A stretch of DNA of 64,000 bases from an uncultured Eggerthella sp. (lineage in GTDB: Bacteria > Actinomycetota > Coriobacteriia > Coriobacteriales > Eggerthellaceae), in assembly GCA_958431815.1 (NCBI GenBank), contig CAUASB010000006.1, forward strand, positions 59,432 to 123,431. The letters run 5' to 3'. The notes beneath the pieces were generated by a model. The model did no database searches, was not told where the DNA came from, and saw only the letters and a program-made list of their open reading frames with translations. This document shows, one piece after another, positions 17,204 through 25,723 of the stretch. Both the position numbers and the translations under genes were made by a program. The first letter of the stretch is position 1. Each line of letters opens with the position of its first letter.

Positions 17204-17278
17204 TTAGCCATTTTATTAAACATAGCATCTAATTACCATTAATACCGTTTAAAACCAACCTCATCGCAAGGAGGCTTC

Positions 17279-18433
17279 ATGCTCGATAAATTAGGCAAAC
17301 GAGCGCTTATTGCACCTATCGGCATCGGCATTGTGCTGTACTGTATCCTGAGTCTGGCTGTAGCGCCCATGCTGCGTGCCGACCCCCAGCACGTTCCCTT
17401 CGCCATCGTCAACCTGGACAAGGGCGCTGTTACCATTGCCGGCGACAGCAACATCGGCCAAACCATGGCCGACAACCTCATCTCGGGCAAATCGTCGCTA
17501 GGCGGAGATTCCGACGACGAGAGCGAGTCGGACAATACGCTTTCCAACGCCGTTTCTTGGACGCAGCTTTCCAGCGAAGAAGAGCTGCAGGAAGCATTGG
17601 CCAACAACGAGTATTACGGCGGCATTGTTATTCCCGCGAACTTCACCTCGCAACAAATGAGCAAGGCCGTCGGTCTTTCCAACGCTCCTGAGCTTACCGT
17701 GTACTTGAACAAGGCGAAAAGCCCGCAAATGGTTTCGAGCATGCAAACCACGCTTTCCACCGCCATGCTGAAAATGGGTGTGGCAGCAAACATCGAAGTG
17801 GTGAACGACGCCGATTTGGGCGGCGGCAGCATGTCGGAGACCATGTCGGTTCAGATGATGATCATGCCGCTGTTCATGCTTACCATGATCAGCTCCATCA
17901 TCACGTCACTGGTGTTCTGGAGAAAAGATGCCACCGGCCTGCGCAAGAAAAACGCTTGGCTTGCCGCTTTGGCACAGCTTGTGTTCATTGTGGTGCTCTC
18001 CGCCATCATGGCAGGCCTTGCTCTGTTCATCGACACGGTGGCTGGCGGACTTTCCCTACCCCTGGATATGATCTATCCGTTCCTGTGGTTCGGCTGCTTC
18101 TGCTGCATGCTGTGTTTTGTGGCCCTGTGTGATGCGTGCTTCCCTCTTGGCGTCTTAGTTGCCGTAGGAACATTTGCGCTGGGCATGGGCACCGCCATGC
18201 TGACGCCTGAAATGCTGCCCTCGTTCTGGGCCGATTGGATTTGCCCGTGGGCACCGCAAGCCCACTTCGGCAACGGCATTCGCACCATCATCTATCTGGG
18301 GCATATGCCCGGCACGAACGACCTGGCACCTTTCCTCGGCTTCGCCGCCGTGGGAGCGATAGCCCTTATTGCTACGCCGCTGTTGTCGAAGCGCGGTGAA
18401 GCTGGTAAAAAGTATACCGTGGCAAACTCTTAA
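17279..18433 (+). CDS. YhgE/Pip-like membrane protein (ABC-2 permease-type domain)
   Basis: A 384-residue membrane protein. An N-terminal membrane helix (about 10-32) is followed by an external domain that begins VPFAIVNLDKGA, the typical start of the YhgE/Pip N-terminal domain. Residues about 190-375 contain five or six membrane helices like ABC-2-type permeases (MIMPLFMLTMISSIITSLVF, then further hydrophobic segments). In classical YhgE proteins these parts and a heptad-repeat region form one chain; here the repeat part is in the next gene. AAGGAGG precedes the start. Regulated by the divergent TetR protein, by inference. Transported substance, if any, is unknown. Confidence 0.8.
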   Translation: MLDKLGKRALIAPIGIGIVLYCILSLAVAPMLRADPQHVPFAIVNLDKGAVTIAGDSNIGQTMADNLISGKSSLGGDSDDESESDNTLSNAVSWTQLSSEEELQEALANNEYYGGIVIPANFTSQQMSKAVGLSNAPELTVYLNKAKSPQMVSSMQTTLSTAMLKMGVAANIEVVNDADLGGGSMSETMSVQMMIMPLFMLTMISSIITSLVFWRKDATGLRKKNAWLAALAQLVFIVVLSAIMAGLALFIDTVAGGLSLPLDMIYPFLWFGCFCCMLCFVALCDACFPLGVLVAVGTFALGMGTAMLTPEMLPSFWADWICPWAPQAHFGNGIRTIIYLGHMPGTNDLAPFLGFAAVGAIALIATPLLSKRGEAGKKYTVANS

Positions 18434-18470
18434 TTCGACCTATCCGCTTAACATCCGAAAGGCATTCATT

Positions 18471-20060
18471 ATGACTGCAACATCTCGCTTGATGCGCTTT
18501 GCGGCAACGTGCTCGCTTACCGCTTGCCTTGCGTTGTTCGGCTGCGGCTTCTTAACCGGCTGCAGCGATGATTCGCAGGCAAACAGCCAAGCCGATACCG
18601 CCACAACAGCCCAGGAACAACCCACCGAAGAACAGCAGCAGGATTCCATCACCGCCCATGGCTCCGCCTACGAAAAGGCAGAAACCGTCAAGGCAACCAC
18701 CACGCTTTCCGGCGAGCTTAAGAACATTGCCGTAAACGAATGGCTGAAGAACCCTTCAGGGCTTGATGTGGTGTCCGATGAATCGAGCCTGCAAGCCATC
18801 ACGCCCGACGATGACAAGATCACTTTCACGCAGGATGGCACAAAGCTTGATTGGAGCACCAACGGTGAAGACGTGCATTACTCCGGCGTGACCGACAAGG
18901 AACTGCCCTTCGCCGTTTCCTACAGCTACAAGCTGAACGGAGAAGCGATAGACCCCTCTGCACTGAAAAACGTTACTGGCCAGCTTGAGATTTCCATGAG
19001 CTATGCGAACAACACTTCGGCCACAATAAGCGCTGGCGGCACTTCCCATAAGGCGAAGGAGCCCTATGCCATGGCATCGCTCGTATCGTTCGATGCTGAG
19101 CATGCCAAGAACGTAAAGGTCGACAACGGCCAGGTAATGGACCAGGATGGATCGTTTGTTGCCGTAGGCATGGCAATGCCCGGGCTTGCCAAGTCGCTCG
19201 AGCTTGACGATATGATGGAGCTCCCCGAAAGCGTCACCATCACTGCTGATGTGGTCGGATTCGATATGCCCGACATCACCACTATGGCAACCAATCAAAC
19301 GCTGGGCATGATAACCGAGGAAACCACCAACGACCTTGATTCCAGCTTGGACGATGTGTTCAACCAAGTATCTTCCATCCAGGAAGCAACCGAACAGCTA
19401 AGCCAAGGTATGCAAGGCGTCAGCCAAGCACTTTCCGGCATCAGCGAAGGGCAGGCCAAGCTCAACAGCACCTTCCCCAATGCAACCAATGGTCTGAGCA
19501 AGCTCTCTGAAGGCTCTGAGGGCATCGGCAAACTCGTCGACGCTTCTTCCCAACAGTTAGAGCAGGTCAAAGCAGCCCAAGACAAAGCCGCTGCCGCTGT
19601 AGTCGAACTTGAGGCCATCGACACCGAAGGCATGACCGAAACCCAGGTCGATGCGCTGCAGCAGGCAACTGTGGATGCGAAGACAAACCTTGCCGCAGCT
19701 CAGCAGGCAACCGCTTCCGCAAGCGCAGCTTTGGGCAAGGCAAGCGATGCTTCAACCCAGCTGACCCAGGGGCTTTCCAGCATCAGCGAGGGACTTGCCA
19801 AGATTCAAGCCGGCTACGAGCAACTAGGAGAGGCAACCAACAAGATCGCCGCAGCATCGAGCAAGCTCAGCCAAGGAACGCAGGCCATGAGCGAAGGGGT
19901 GAAAACCGCCATTTCGGAAATGCGCGGCAACATCAACAGCAAGCTCGACCTGGTTTCCGCCCTGCGCGACTACACCGAAAGCCAAGGGGCCTTCTGCGGC
20001 AACGCCAGCAACATGCCCGCCAGCACCACCTTCGTAGTAACCGCCAAAGCCGACGCATAA
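18471..20060 (+). CDS. Lipoprotein with xxxLxxG heptad repeats (YhgE-associated)
   Basis: A 529-residue exported protein. The N-terminal signal (LMRFAATCSLTACLALFG) ends in a lipobox LTGC, followed by an Asp/Gln/Ser-rich linker. Residues about 60-280 form a beta-rich domain of unknown type; residues about 290-500 contain many LxxG heptads (LSQGMQGVSQALSGI, GLSSISEGLAKIQ), the X-X-X-L-X-X-G repeat found in the middle of YhgE/Pip proteins. It starts 37 bases after the permease stop, with AAAGG upstream, so the two are co-transcribed. I infer that together they reconstitute a split YhgE-type system. Confidence 0.75.
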   Translation: MTATSRLMRFAATCSLTACLALFGCGFLTGCSDDSQANSQADTATTAQEQPTEEQQQDSITAHGSAYEKAETVKATTTLSGELKNIAVNEWLKNPSGLDVVSDESSLQAITPDDDKITFTQDGTKLDWSTNGEDVHYSGVTDKELPFAVSYSYKLNGEAIDPSALKNVTGQLEISMSYANNTSATISAGGTSHKAKEPYAMASLVSFDAEHAKNVKVDNGQVMDQDGSFVAVGMAMPGLAKSLELDDMMELPESVTITADVVGFDMPDITTMATNQTLGMITEETTNDLDSSLDDVFNQVSSIQEATEQLSQGMQGVSQALSGISEGQAKLNSTFPNATNGLSKLSEGSEGIGKLVDASSQQLEQVKAAQDKAAAAVVELEAIDTEGMTETQVDALQQATVDAKTNLAAAQQATASASAALGKASDASTQLTQGLSSISEGLAKIQAGYEQLGEATNKIAAASSKLSQGTQAMSEGVKTAISEMRGNINSKLDLVSALRDYTESQGAFCGNASNMPASTTFVVTAKADA

Positions 20061-20080
20061 GCCCACCGCACCTCCACCCA

Positions 20081-20116
20081 CAAGGGCGAGCAGCAAAAGC
20101 TGCCCGCCCTTTTTCA
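20081..20116 (+). terminator. Intrinsic terminator of the YhgE/lipoprotein operon
   Basis: GGGCGAGCAGC-AAAA-GCTGCCCGCCC (one mismatch) followed by TTTTTC, about 20 bases after the lipoprotein stop. Confidence 0.85.
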
Positions 20117-20545
20117 TGCCCGGAGCAAGTAAGCCCCATGAAGCGCCCGTAAGGCGCACCCCAACACCCTCATAAACTGCAGAAACATGTACGCTAGCCC
20201 AACCGGGTAATCAGATAAAGCAGCAAGTGCCTCCCTTATATCACCTATCGCAAAAAAACAAACAGCCATACTTACTTTTTGCTCGCCAAAGCAAAAGAAC
20301 GCCCAAAGGGCGTTCTTTAAAAGTCCGGGCGTGCGCCAGCAAATCAGCGAGCGTGGTTCTAGCGAGTGCAGGGGAAGCGACTAAACATGCCAGTGGCATG
20401 TTTAGTTCCTGACTATGCGCCCGAGCGGGCGCATCCTGCTCGGTTTTGCCGAGCAGGATTGCTGGCCTTTTGTGCCATGCCTCGCCCTTTAAGGTTTCCC
20501 TGTGCCGCCAGAACACCGCGCAGCGTCATTGCGGCTCATACGAAC
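20117..20545. other. Structured gene-free intergenic region
   Basis: Between the YhgE operon and convergent divIVA. It holds a perfect 11-bp hairpin AAAGAACGCCC-AAA-GGGCGTTCTTT (20294-20318) and copy B of the three-hairpin repeat. GCCAGCAAATC near 20335 pairs imperfectly with GATTGCTGGC near 20457, giving an outer stem. No credible gene. Confidence 0.6.
20380..20459. repeat. Three-hairpin repeat, copy B
   Basis: Hairpins at 20380-20406 (ACTAAACATGCC-AGT-GGCATGTTTAGT), 20415-20434 (ATGCGCCCGAGCGGGCGCAT, identical to copy A) and 20433-20459 (ATCCTGCTCGG-TTTTG-CCGAGCAGGAT). First and third stems differ in sequence from copy A but keep perfect pairing and spacing; the AGT loop closed by CC/GG is shared. 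Confidence 0.75.
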
Positions 20546-20572
20546 GAAAGGCTCGCTGCAAGCGAGCCTTTC
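20546..20572 (-). terminator. divIVA hairpin terminator
   Basis: Perfect 12-bp hairpin GAAAGGCTCGCT-GCA-AGCGAGCCTTTC, 3 bases from the divIVA stop. It marks the end of the long leftward cell-division cluster. Confidence 0.75.
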
Positions 20573-20574
20573 TA

Positions 20575-21438
20575 CTAGTCCATATCGTCAAACGAGAAGC
20601 TATCGTCTGCGTCCCCGTAGCCGGAGAAGTCCTTCGATGCTGCGGAGGGCTTCGGTGCTGCAGGAGCCGTTACCGTCGGCGTTACCGTGGGCGTTGTGTA
20701 GGTTGCCACGGCAGGGCTGGGCTCCCACTTGGACTCTGCTGCCACCGGCTTGGAAGCCTTCGTGTCCTGCTGGGAATCGGAAGCGGAGCTTGCTGCATCG
20801 AACGTGGTCATCTCAAGCAGCTCGGCAGGAATCTCGATGCCGGCAGTAACCTCGCCACCGATCTCGGACAAACGCTGAGTTGCGGAACCGATGAATTCCT
20901 TCAGCATGTCCTGGTACTGCTCACGTACCTTTTCACGGCTGGAAGAAAGCTCATTGATATGGTCGATAACCTTCTGCTTTTCACCGTTTGCCTTATCAAG
21001 GATGCGACGGCCTTCGTCTTCGGCATTCTTGCGCGTCTGCTCGGCATCGGCCTTTGCCTTGGTAACAATCTCATCAGCCGTGCGCTGGGCAACGATAAGG
21101 GCCTGAGCGATAGCGGTGTCGTCGCTCTTGCGGTCGCGCAGCTTGGCTTCGAGCTCTGCGATCTTGGCATCCTTTTCTGCAACGATGGCAGGATCAATGC
21201 CTGCAGGCTTGGGCTCTTCTGCCGGAGCAGGGGCAACCACCGGGCGCTCGGAAATAACTTCAGTGCGGGAAGCGGAGGCGGCTTCGGCAGCCTGCATGCG
21301 AAGACGGGAAATCTCGTCGTTCAGCTCGTCAATCTCGGAAGCAACGCGCTCGAGGAATACGTCCACTTCGTCTACGTCGTAACCACGACGCTCAATCTTG
21401 AAGCTCTGGTTCTGGATGTCGGAAGAAGTAATGGCCAT
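20575..21438 (-). CDS. divIVA: DivIVA-domain protein
   Basis: A 287-residue coiled-coil scaffold that marks curved membrane at poles and septa. The N-terminal DivIVA domain is clear (about 1-60: SFKIERRGYDVDEVDVFLERV, the lipid-binding hook, then coiled coil). Residues 80-190 are a long charged coiled coil; the C-terminus is a Thr/Pro/Ala-rich tail ending DDSFSFDDMD. It is the last gene of the dcw cluster, as in other actinobacteria, where the homologue (Wag31) directs cell wall growth. GGGAG precedes the start. Confidence 0.92.
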   Translation of the reverse strand: MAITSSDIQNQSFKIERRGYDVDEVDVFLERVASEIDELNDEISRLRMQAAEAASASRTEVISERPVVAPAPAEEPKPAGIDPAIVAEKDAKIAELEAKLRDRKSDDTAIAQALIVAQRTADEIVTKAKADAEQTRKNAEDEGRRILDKANGEKQKVIDHINELSSSREKVREQYQDMLKEFIGSATQRLSEIGGEVTAGIEIPAELLEMTTFDAASSASDSQQDTKASKPVAAESKWEPSPAVATYTTPTVTPTVTAPAAPKPSAASKDFSGYGDADDSFSFDDMD

Positions 21439-21475
21439 TGAAAGCTCCCTTTACCTGGTTATTCAAACAGCCATG

Positions 21476-21742
21476 CTATATCAGCACGGCCAAAAAATTA
21501 ACTATCAGACGTACTCCAAACTGTAACACAAGCAGCGCCACGATTGGGCTAACGTCCACCATTCCTCCAATAGGCGGAATAAAGCGCCTGAACAGGTCAA
21601 GAAAGGGATCGCAGATCTTTCCCAGCGCATGGTAAACGTCCGTCACGATGCCCCCTCCCATGGGGATCCACGACATCATCACGTATACGAATATCACAAA
21701 ACTGTATGCATCGGCCAAGCTGACCAAAAGCATGCTGATCAT
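21476..21742 (-). CDS. YggT family membrane protein
   Basis: An 88-residue protein with two membrane helices (about 3-25 and 62-86) around the conserved loop CDPFLDLFRRFIPPIGGMVDVSP, which is the YggT family signature. The exact role is unknown; it is regularly found between sepF and divIVA in Gram-positive bacteria and is linked to division or osmotic tolerance. The start at 21742 has AAGGAG 10 bases upstream; a second ATG is 9 bases further in. Confidence 0.9.
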   Translation of the reverse strand: MISMLLVSLADAYSFVIFVYVMMSWIPMGGGIVTDVYHALGKICDPFLDLFRRFIPPIGGMVDVSPIVALLVLQFGVRLIVNFLAVLI

Positions 21743-21781
21743 GTATCAATAACTCCTTAAGCCCGGGGATTGCGCGAAACG

Positions 21782-22648
21782 CTAGCCCTTGAGTACGCCC
21801 TGTTTGGCGAGCTTGTGCTTTTCCTCAAGCGTAAGCTCCCTGCCCTGCAGGATGACAAACGTCTTTTCCGCAATGCAGTCAACTTGCGCGGTAAGGGCCG
21901 ATGCAACGCCGAACGAGAAGTCGAGCACGCGCTTGGACAGGGCAGGGTCGGTCTGACGAAGCGAGAGCACCACGATATGGCCTGCGCGCACCGATTGCGC
22001 CACGGAAGACACATCTTCGTAGCTTGCCGGCTTCAACACGGTAACCTCGCGCGCCGTGCTTGTGCTGTGAGCGGTTGCAGGCTCCTGCGCGGCGGCAGAT
22101 GACGACTCCGTCGAGGAAGTAAACGACGATGCAGAGGAAAGCGATGAGGCGCTTGCCGCAGAGGAGCTGCCCGCAGAAGACGTGTGCTTATAGGGCGAAA
22201 CGAAATCGGTGTAGGACGATGCCGGGATGCTGAAATCCTCGGCAATCTTCGAAACCGACTCCTTTTCCTCCGCCTGACGTGCCGCATTGGAAACGTCGAG
22301 CTGAGGCTTTGCCGCCACTTCCGACACACCGTAGGCGCTGGTGGTGGCACGAATGTCCCCCGAGCTTACCAGCTGCGGCACAGAATAACGTCCAGAGCGC
22401 GAGCTGGCAGAACGAGAAGAGCCAGTAGACCTGGTAGTGTACTCCAAGCGATCATAGGGGTCGCCGTAGGTATCCGGATCGTAGCCGGCATCATAGCCCT
22501 GCCCCGAAGGGGAATCGTCGTAGTCATCGTAATAGGGATCGTCATAGTAATCGTCGTGACGATCGGAACGGCCACCGCCGAAACCGAGCTTGTCCTTCAA
22601 ATCGCCGAACAGCTCACTTGCCGACATAGAGGGACGCGGAAAATCCAT
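21782..22648 (-). CDS. sepF: Cell division protein SepF
   Basis: A 288-residue protein that anchors FtsZ to the membrane in bacteria lacking FtsA. The first ~12 residues can form the membrane-binding helix; an acidic Asp/Tyr-rich linker and a Ser-rich linker follow (about 35-195). The C-terminal SepF domain is intact (EVTVLKPASYEDVSSVA through GVASALTAQVDCIAEKTFVI). Total length is longer than the usual 150-220 because of the linkers. No ftsA is found in the cluster, so SepF is the likely sole tether seen here. Confidence 0.93.
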   Translation of the reverse strand: MDFPRPSMSASELFGDLKDKLGFGGGRSDRHDDYYDDPYYDDYDDSPSGQGYDAGYDPDTYGDPYDRLEYTTRSTGSSRSASSRSGRYSVPQLVSSGDIRATTSAYGVSEVAAKPQLDVSNAARQAEEKESVSKIAEDFSIPASSYTDFVSPYKHTSSAGSSSAASASSLSSASSFTSSTESSSAAAQEPATAHSTSTAREVTVLKPASYEDVSSVAQSVRAGHIVVLSLRQTDPALSKRVLDFSFGVASALTAQVDCIAEKTFVILQGRELTLEEKHKLAKQGVLKG

Positions 22649-22697
22649 GATGGTCTTCCCTTCTGATCAATCTAAAACAAACATGGGCTTCGGTTTT

Positions 22698-23396
22698 CTA
22701 AGCGTTTTCGAATGAATCGCTGAAAATAGCACGCCCGATTCTTACAATCGTAGAGCCATAGCGCAACGCAACGGGCCAGTCTTCGGTCATGCCCATAGAA
22801 AGAGCAGACAAGCGGGTCCCGATGCCCGTTTGCTCAAACGTGCTGTTCAGCTCTTCCTTCAAACGGGCAAGACCCGAAAAGGTGGTGTTGATAAGCTCCT
22901 CTTCAGCACGAGGCGCCATAGTCATAAGGCCCTCGATTTTAACATGCTCAAGCCCTTGAGCGCGCTCGATGATGCCCTGAACTTCGGAAGGCTGAAAACC
23001 GCTTTTGCTTTCCTCACCCGAAACATTGACTTCAAGCAGCACTCGCTGGCACTTGCCCAGCGCCGCCGCTGCAACGTCGATCTTCGCAAGATGGGCTTCC
23101 TTGCTTACCGAGTGGATGAGCGTTGCCGCGGAAACAATGTCGTGGATACGGCGCGATTGGATGTTGCCGATAAAGTGCCATTCCATGGTGGGGAACGCCT
23201 TCTGCTTGCGCAGCAGTTCATCGGGGCGATTCTCACCGAAGGCAGTTGCCCCAGCGTCGATGGCCAGTTGCACCTGGTCGATATCGACTGTCTTGGAAAC
23301 CGCCAGCAGTTTCACCTCTTCAGGGTTGCGGCCGATTTCCTTGCAAACCTGGTCCACTTCAGAACGTACATGCTTATATCGCGTTGCCGTGCTCAT
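22698..23396 (-). CDS. PLP homeostasis protein YggS/YlmE
   Basis: A 232-residue alanine-racemase-fold protein that binds pyridoxal phosphate and balances free B6 vitamers and amino acid pools. PLP-binding Lys is in LLAVSKTVD (near 34), with FGENRPDELLRK and WHFIGNIQSRR as typical motifs, and LSMGMTEDWPVALRYGST near the end. It usually sits next to sepF in Gram-positive dcw clusters, as here. Confidence 0.93.
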   Translation of the reverse strand: MSTATRYKHVRSEVDQVCKEIGRNPEEVKLLAVSKTVDIDQVQLAIDAGATAFGENRPDELLRKQKAFPTMEWHFIGNIQSRRIHDIVSAATLIHSVSKEAHLAKIDVAAAALGKCQRVLLEVNVSGEESKSGFQPSEVQGIIERAQGLEHVKIEGLMTMAPRAEEELINTTFSGLARLKEELNSTFEQTGIGTRLSALSMGMTEDWPVALRYGSTIVRIGRAIFSDSFENA

Positions 23397-23438
23397 GTCC
23401 GGCGCTCCTTTCCTACTATCGCTTTTAGCATAGCGCGC

Positions 23439-23618
23439 CTACACCGCAAGCCAGCATATTTTCAAAAGGGCGCCAACAAAAGACGCCCAAAAGGAAGCCA
23501 TGCCCCAACATACCAGCAGGCAGAGCGCAAGGATGAAGATCAATGACCATCCAGAAGATGGCTCCTGGGTTGTGCGTTTTTTTGCCACGCTAGCGCGCTT
23601 TAACCGCAAAGGCGCCAT
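23439..23618 (-). CDS. Possible small membrane protein overlapping pgeF
   Basis: A 59-codon frame between pgeF and yggS. The N-terminus is basic (MAPLRLKRASVAKKRTTQ), followed by a convincing hydrophobic segment (WSLIFILALCLLVCWGMAS), giving a K/R-rich cytoplasmic tail and one or two membrane helices. The ATG at 23618 lies 29 bases inside pgeF in another frame; a GTG directly after the pgeF stop could also be used and would give 49 residues. No strong ribosome binding site is visible, so expression would depend on coupling to pgeF. No family is recognised. Confidence 0.4.
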   Translation of the reverse strand: MAPLRLKRASVAKKRTTQEPSSGWSLIFILALCLLVCWGMASFWASFVGALLKICWLAV

Positions 23619-24447
23619 GACGGCCGCACGTGCCGCCCTGCCCACGGTACGAGAAGAACTCGTCGTTGCCGCATACGGTGCATTTGCCCAAATCGCATAT
23701 ACGCCCGGGAGCCACCCCTGCCTTGCGAAGCTGGATACGCAGACCCTCGGCCAAATCGATATGGGTGGCGTCGTAGGCGCATTCCTCGCCGAATTGGCGC
23801 ACAAAACGCCGGTACACGTCCGCGCCCGTCTCAAAGCACTCGGGGCCGATATGCGGACCAATATACACGTTGTACATTGCGGCAGCCTCGGTACCCAGCA
23901 CATCGGCATCGGCTTCCGCCATCATCTTTACCGTTTTGACGGATATCAAATTGTCCACACCGCGCCAACCAGCATGCACTACGGCAAAGCGGCCCGTTGG
24001 CGAAACGATGATCACAGGCACGCAGTCGGCGTAGCACAGAAGTGCCGCAACACCCTGAGCATTGACAACCAGGCCGTCTGCTCCCTGCGCTGCACGCTCG
24101 CGCACCGCATCGGCTTCCTCGTGCGAGAAAGGATGACCGAGCGCTGCAGGATTGCCCACATTGAGCACGGCGTCGCCGTGAACCTGGTTCGGCACGATAA
24201 GCTCGCCGTCTTCGCAGCCAAATGCCTGCTGTACGCGACGACGGTTTTCCTGAACGGCGGAAAGATCGTCTTTGACATGCGATCCAAGGTTAAGCGAAGA
24301 GTAGGCACCTGCGCTTACTCCCCCTTCACGCGTGGTGAAAGCGATGCATACGCCTATGGCCTCATAGAGCGCTTCATCGGTGTAAGCGGAAATGGACGCA
24401 AAACGACCCTTGGTCAACTCAGGGTCGGGCAGAACAAGGGTCGTCAT
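23590..24447 (-). CDS. pgeF: Multicopper polyphenol oxidase-fold protein YfiH/PgeF
   Basis: A 285-residue protein of the DUF152/YfiH family. The metal site residues lie in VPNQVHGD, LLCYADCVPV and VVHAGWRG; the C-terminus has NDEFFSYRGQGGTCGRHGAF. The Escherichia coli homologue edits peptidoglycan precursors by removing L-Ser misincorporated by MurC, which fits its place beside the mur genes; purine nucleoside cleavage has also been reported for the family. It lies between ftsZ and yggS, as is common in Gram-positive bacteria. Confidence 0.9.
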   Translation of the reverse strand: MTTLVLPDPELTKGRFASISAYTDEALYEAIGVCIAFTTREGGVSAGAYSSLNLGSHVKDDLSAVQENRRRVQQAFGCEDGELIVPNQVHGDAVLNVGNPAALGHPFSHEEADAVRERAAQGADGLVVNAQGVAALLCYADCVPVIIVSPTGRFAVVHAGWRGVDNLISVKTVKMMAEADADVLGTEAAAMYNVYIGPHIGPECFETGADVYRRFVRQFGEECAYDATHIDLAEGLRIQLRKAGVAPGRICDLGKCTVCGNDEFFSYRGQGGTCGRHGAFAVKAR

Positions 24448-24489
24448 AGAAAGCCTTCTTACGTTGAAAGCAGATAATGCATGTATGTT

Positions 24490-25602
24490 TTACTGGCGCT
24501 TCAGGAAATCGGGAATGTAGTCTTCGTCGGCGAAGCGAGGCTCAGAAGGATACAGCGGGCGCTGATTGTTGCTGGTCTTCTGAGCAGAGCCGGTCGTGGA
24601 AGCGAACACGTTGTCACGACGACCGAAGTCCATAGCCGACTGAGAGCTACCCGCCTTGAAGCCCGTTGCGATAACGGTGATGCGGATGGTGTCGCCCAGC
24701 TCTTCATCGACGATCTGGCCGTAAATGATGTTGGCGTTTTCATCGGCAACCGCTTCAACAACCTTGGCAGCTTCGTCAACTTCAGAAAGCGCCAGATCGG
24801 GGCCGCCTGCGATAGAGAACAGGATGCGGGAAGCGCCAGCAATGGACGTTTCGAGCAGGTTGGAGTTAATAGCCTGCTGGGCGGCATCAAGCGCACGGGA
24901 GTCGCCGGAAGCAAGACCGATGCCCATCATAGCCGTGCCAGCGTCCTTCATAACGGTGCGGATATCGGCGAAGTCGAGGTTGATCAGACCAGGAATGGTG
25001 ATGAGGTCGGTAACGCCCTGGATGCCCTGACGCAGGGTATCGTCGGCAATACGGAACGCATCGAGCATGCTGGTCTTCTTTTCGACGATCTCGAGCAAGC
25101 GATCGTTCGGGATGACGATGAGGGTGTCTACCTTCTGGGAGAGGTAGTCGATGCCCTGCTCTGCCTGGTTGCGACGAAGGCGACCTTCGAAGCTGAAAGG
25201 CTTGGTTACGATGCCGACGGTAAGGGCACCGATTTCCTCACGAGCGATTTCTGCAACAACAGGAGCAGCACCCGTACCGGTGCCACCGCCTTCACCAGCG
25301 GTTACGAATACCATGTCGGCATCGGCAAGTGCTTCACGGATCTCGGAACGGGATTCCTCGGCCGCCTGGCAGCCAACCTCAGGGTTGGCACCTGCACCCA
25401 AGCCACGCGTGATTTCCTCACCGATATGGATGGTCTTATCCGCATCGGAAAGAAGAAGTGCCTGACGGTCGGTGTTTACGGCGATGAATTCAACGCCCTT
25501 GATGCCGGCTTCAACCATGCGGTTTACGGCATTCGTGCCGCCGCCGCCTACGCCGACAACTTTGATAACCGCGAGATTATCGTTGCCAAGAATCTGTTGC
25601 AT
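24490..25602 (-). CDS. ftsZ: Cell division GTPase FtsZ
   Basis: A 370-residue tubulin homologue forming the Z-ring. The GTP-binding signature GGGTGTG is at 105-111, with VGGGGTNAVNRM near the N-terminus and the T7 loop NLDFADIRTVM. The C-terminal conserved peptide that binds SepF and other partners is DYIPDFLKR at the very end. The variable linker is short (about 40 residues). It follows ftsQ with a 121-base gap, where an extra promoter could lie; the ribosome binding site is weak (GAGCAC). Confidence 0.97.
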   Translation of the reverse strand: MQQILGNDNLAVIKVVGVGGGGTNAVNRMVEAGIKGVEFIAVNTDRQALLLSDADKTIHIGEEITRGLGAGANPEVGCQAAEESRSEIREALADADMVFVTAGEGGGTGTGAAPVVAEIAREEIGALTVGIVTKPFSFEGRLRRNQAEQGIDYLSQKVDTLIVIPNDRLLEIVEKKTSMLDAFRIADDTLRQGIQGVTDLITIPGLINLDFADIRTVMKDAGTAMMGIGLASGDSRALDAAQQAINSNLLETSIAGASRILFSIAGGPDLALSEVDEAAKVVEAVADENANIIYGQIVDEELGDTIRITVIATGFKAGSSQSAMDFGRRDNVFASTTGSAQKTSNNQRPLYPSEPRFADEDYIPDFLKRQ

Positions 25603-25723
25603 TATGTGCTCGCTTTCGATTTCATTTCAGCGCTGCCTCAGGGCATAAAAGCCCAATGAGACACGCAAGTTATTTTACACAATGGCCTGTTGTTTGCAAA
25701 ACGAGCAGACCCCCTGGCCTGCA

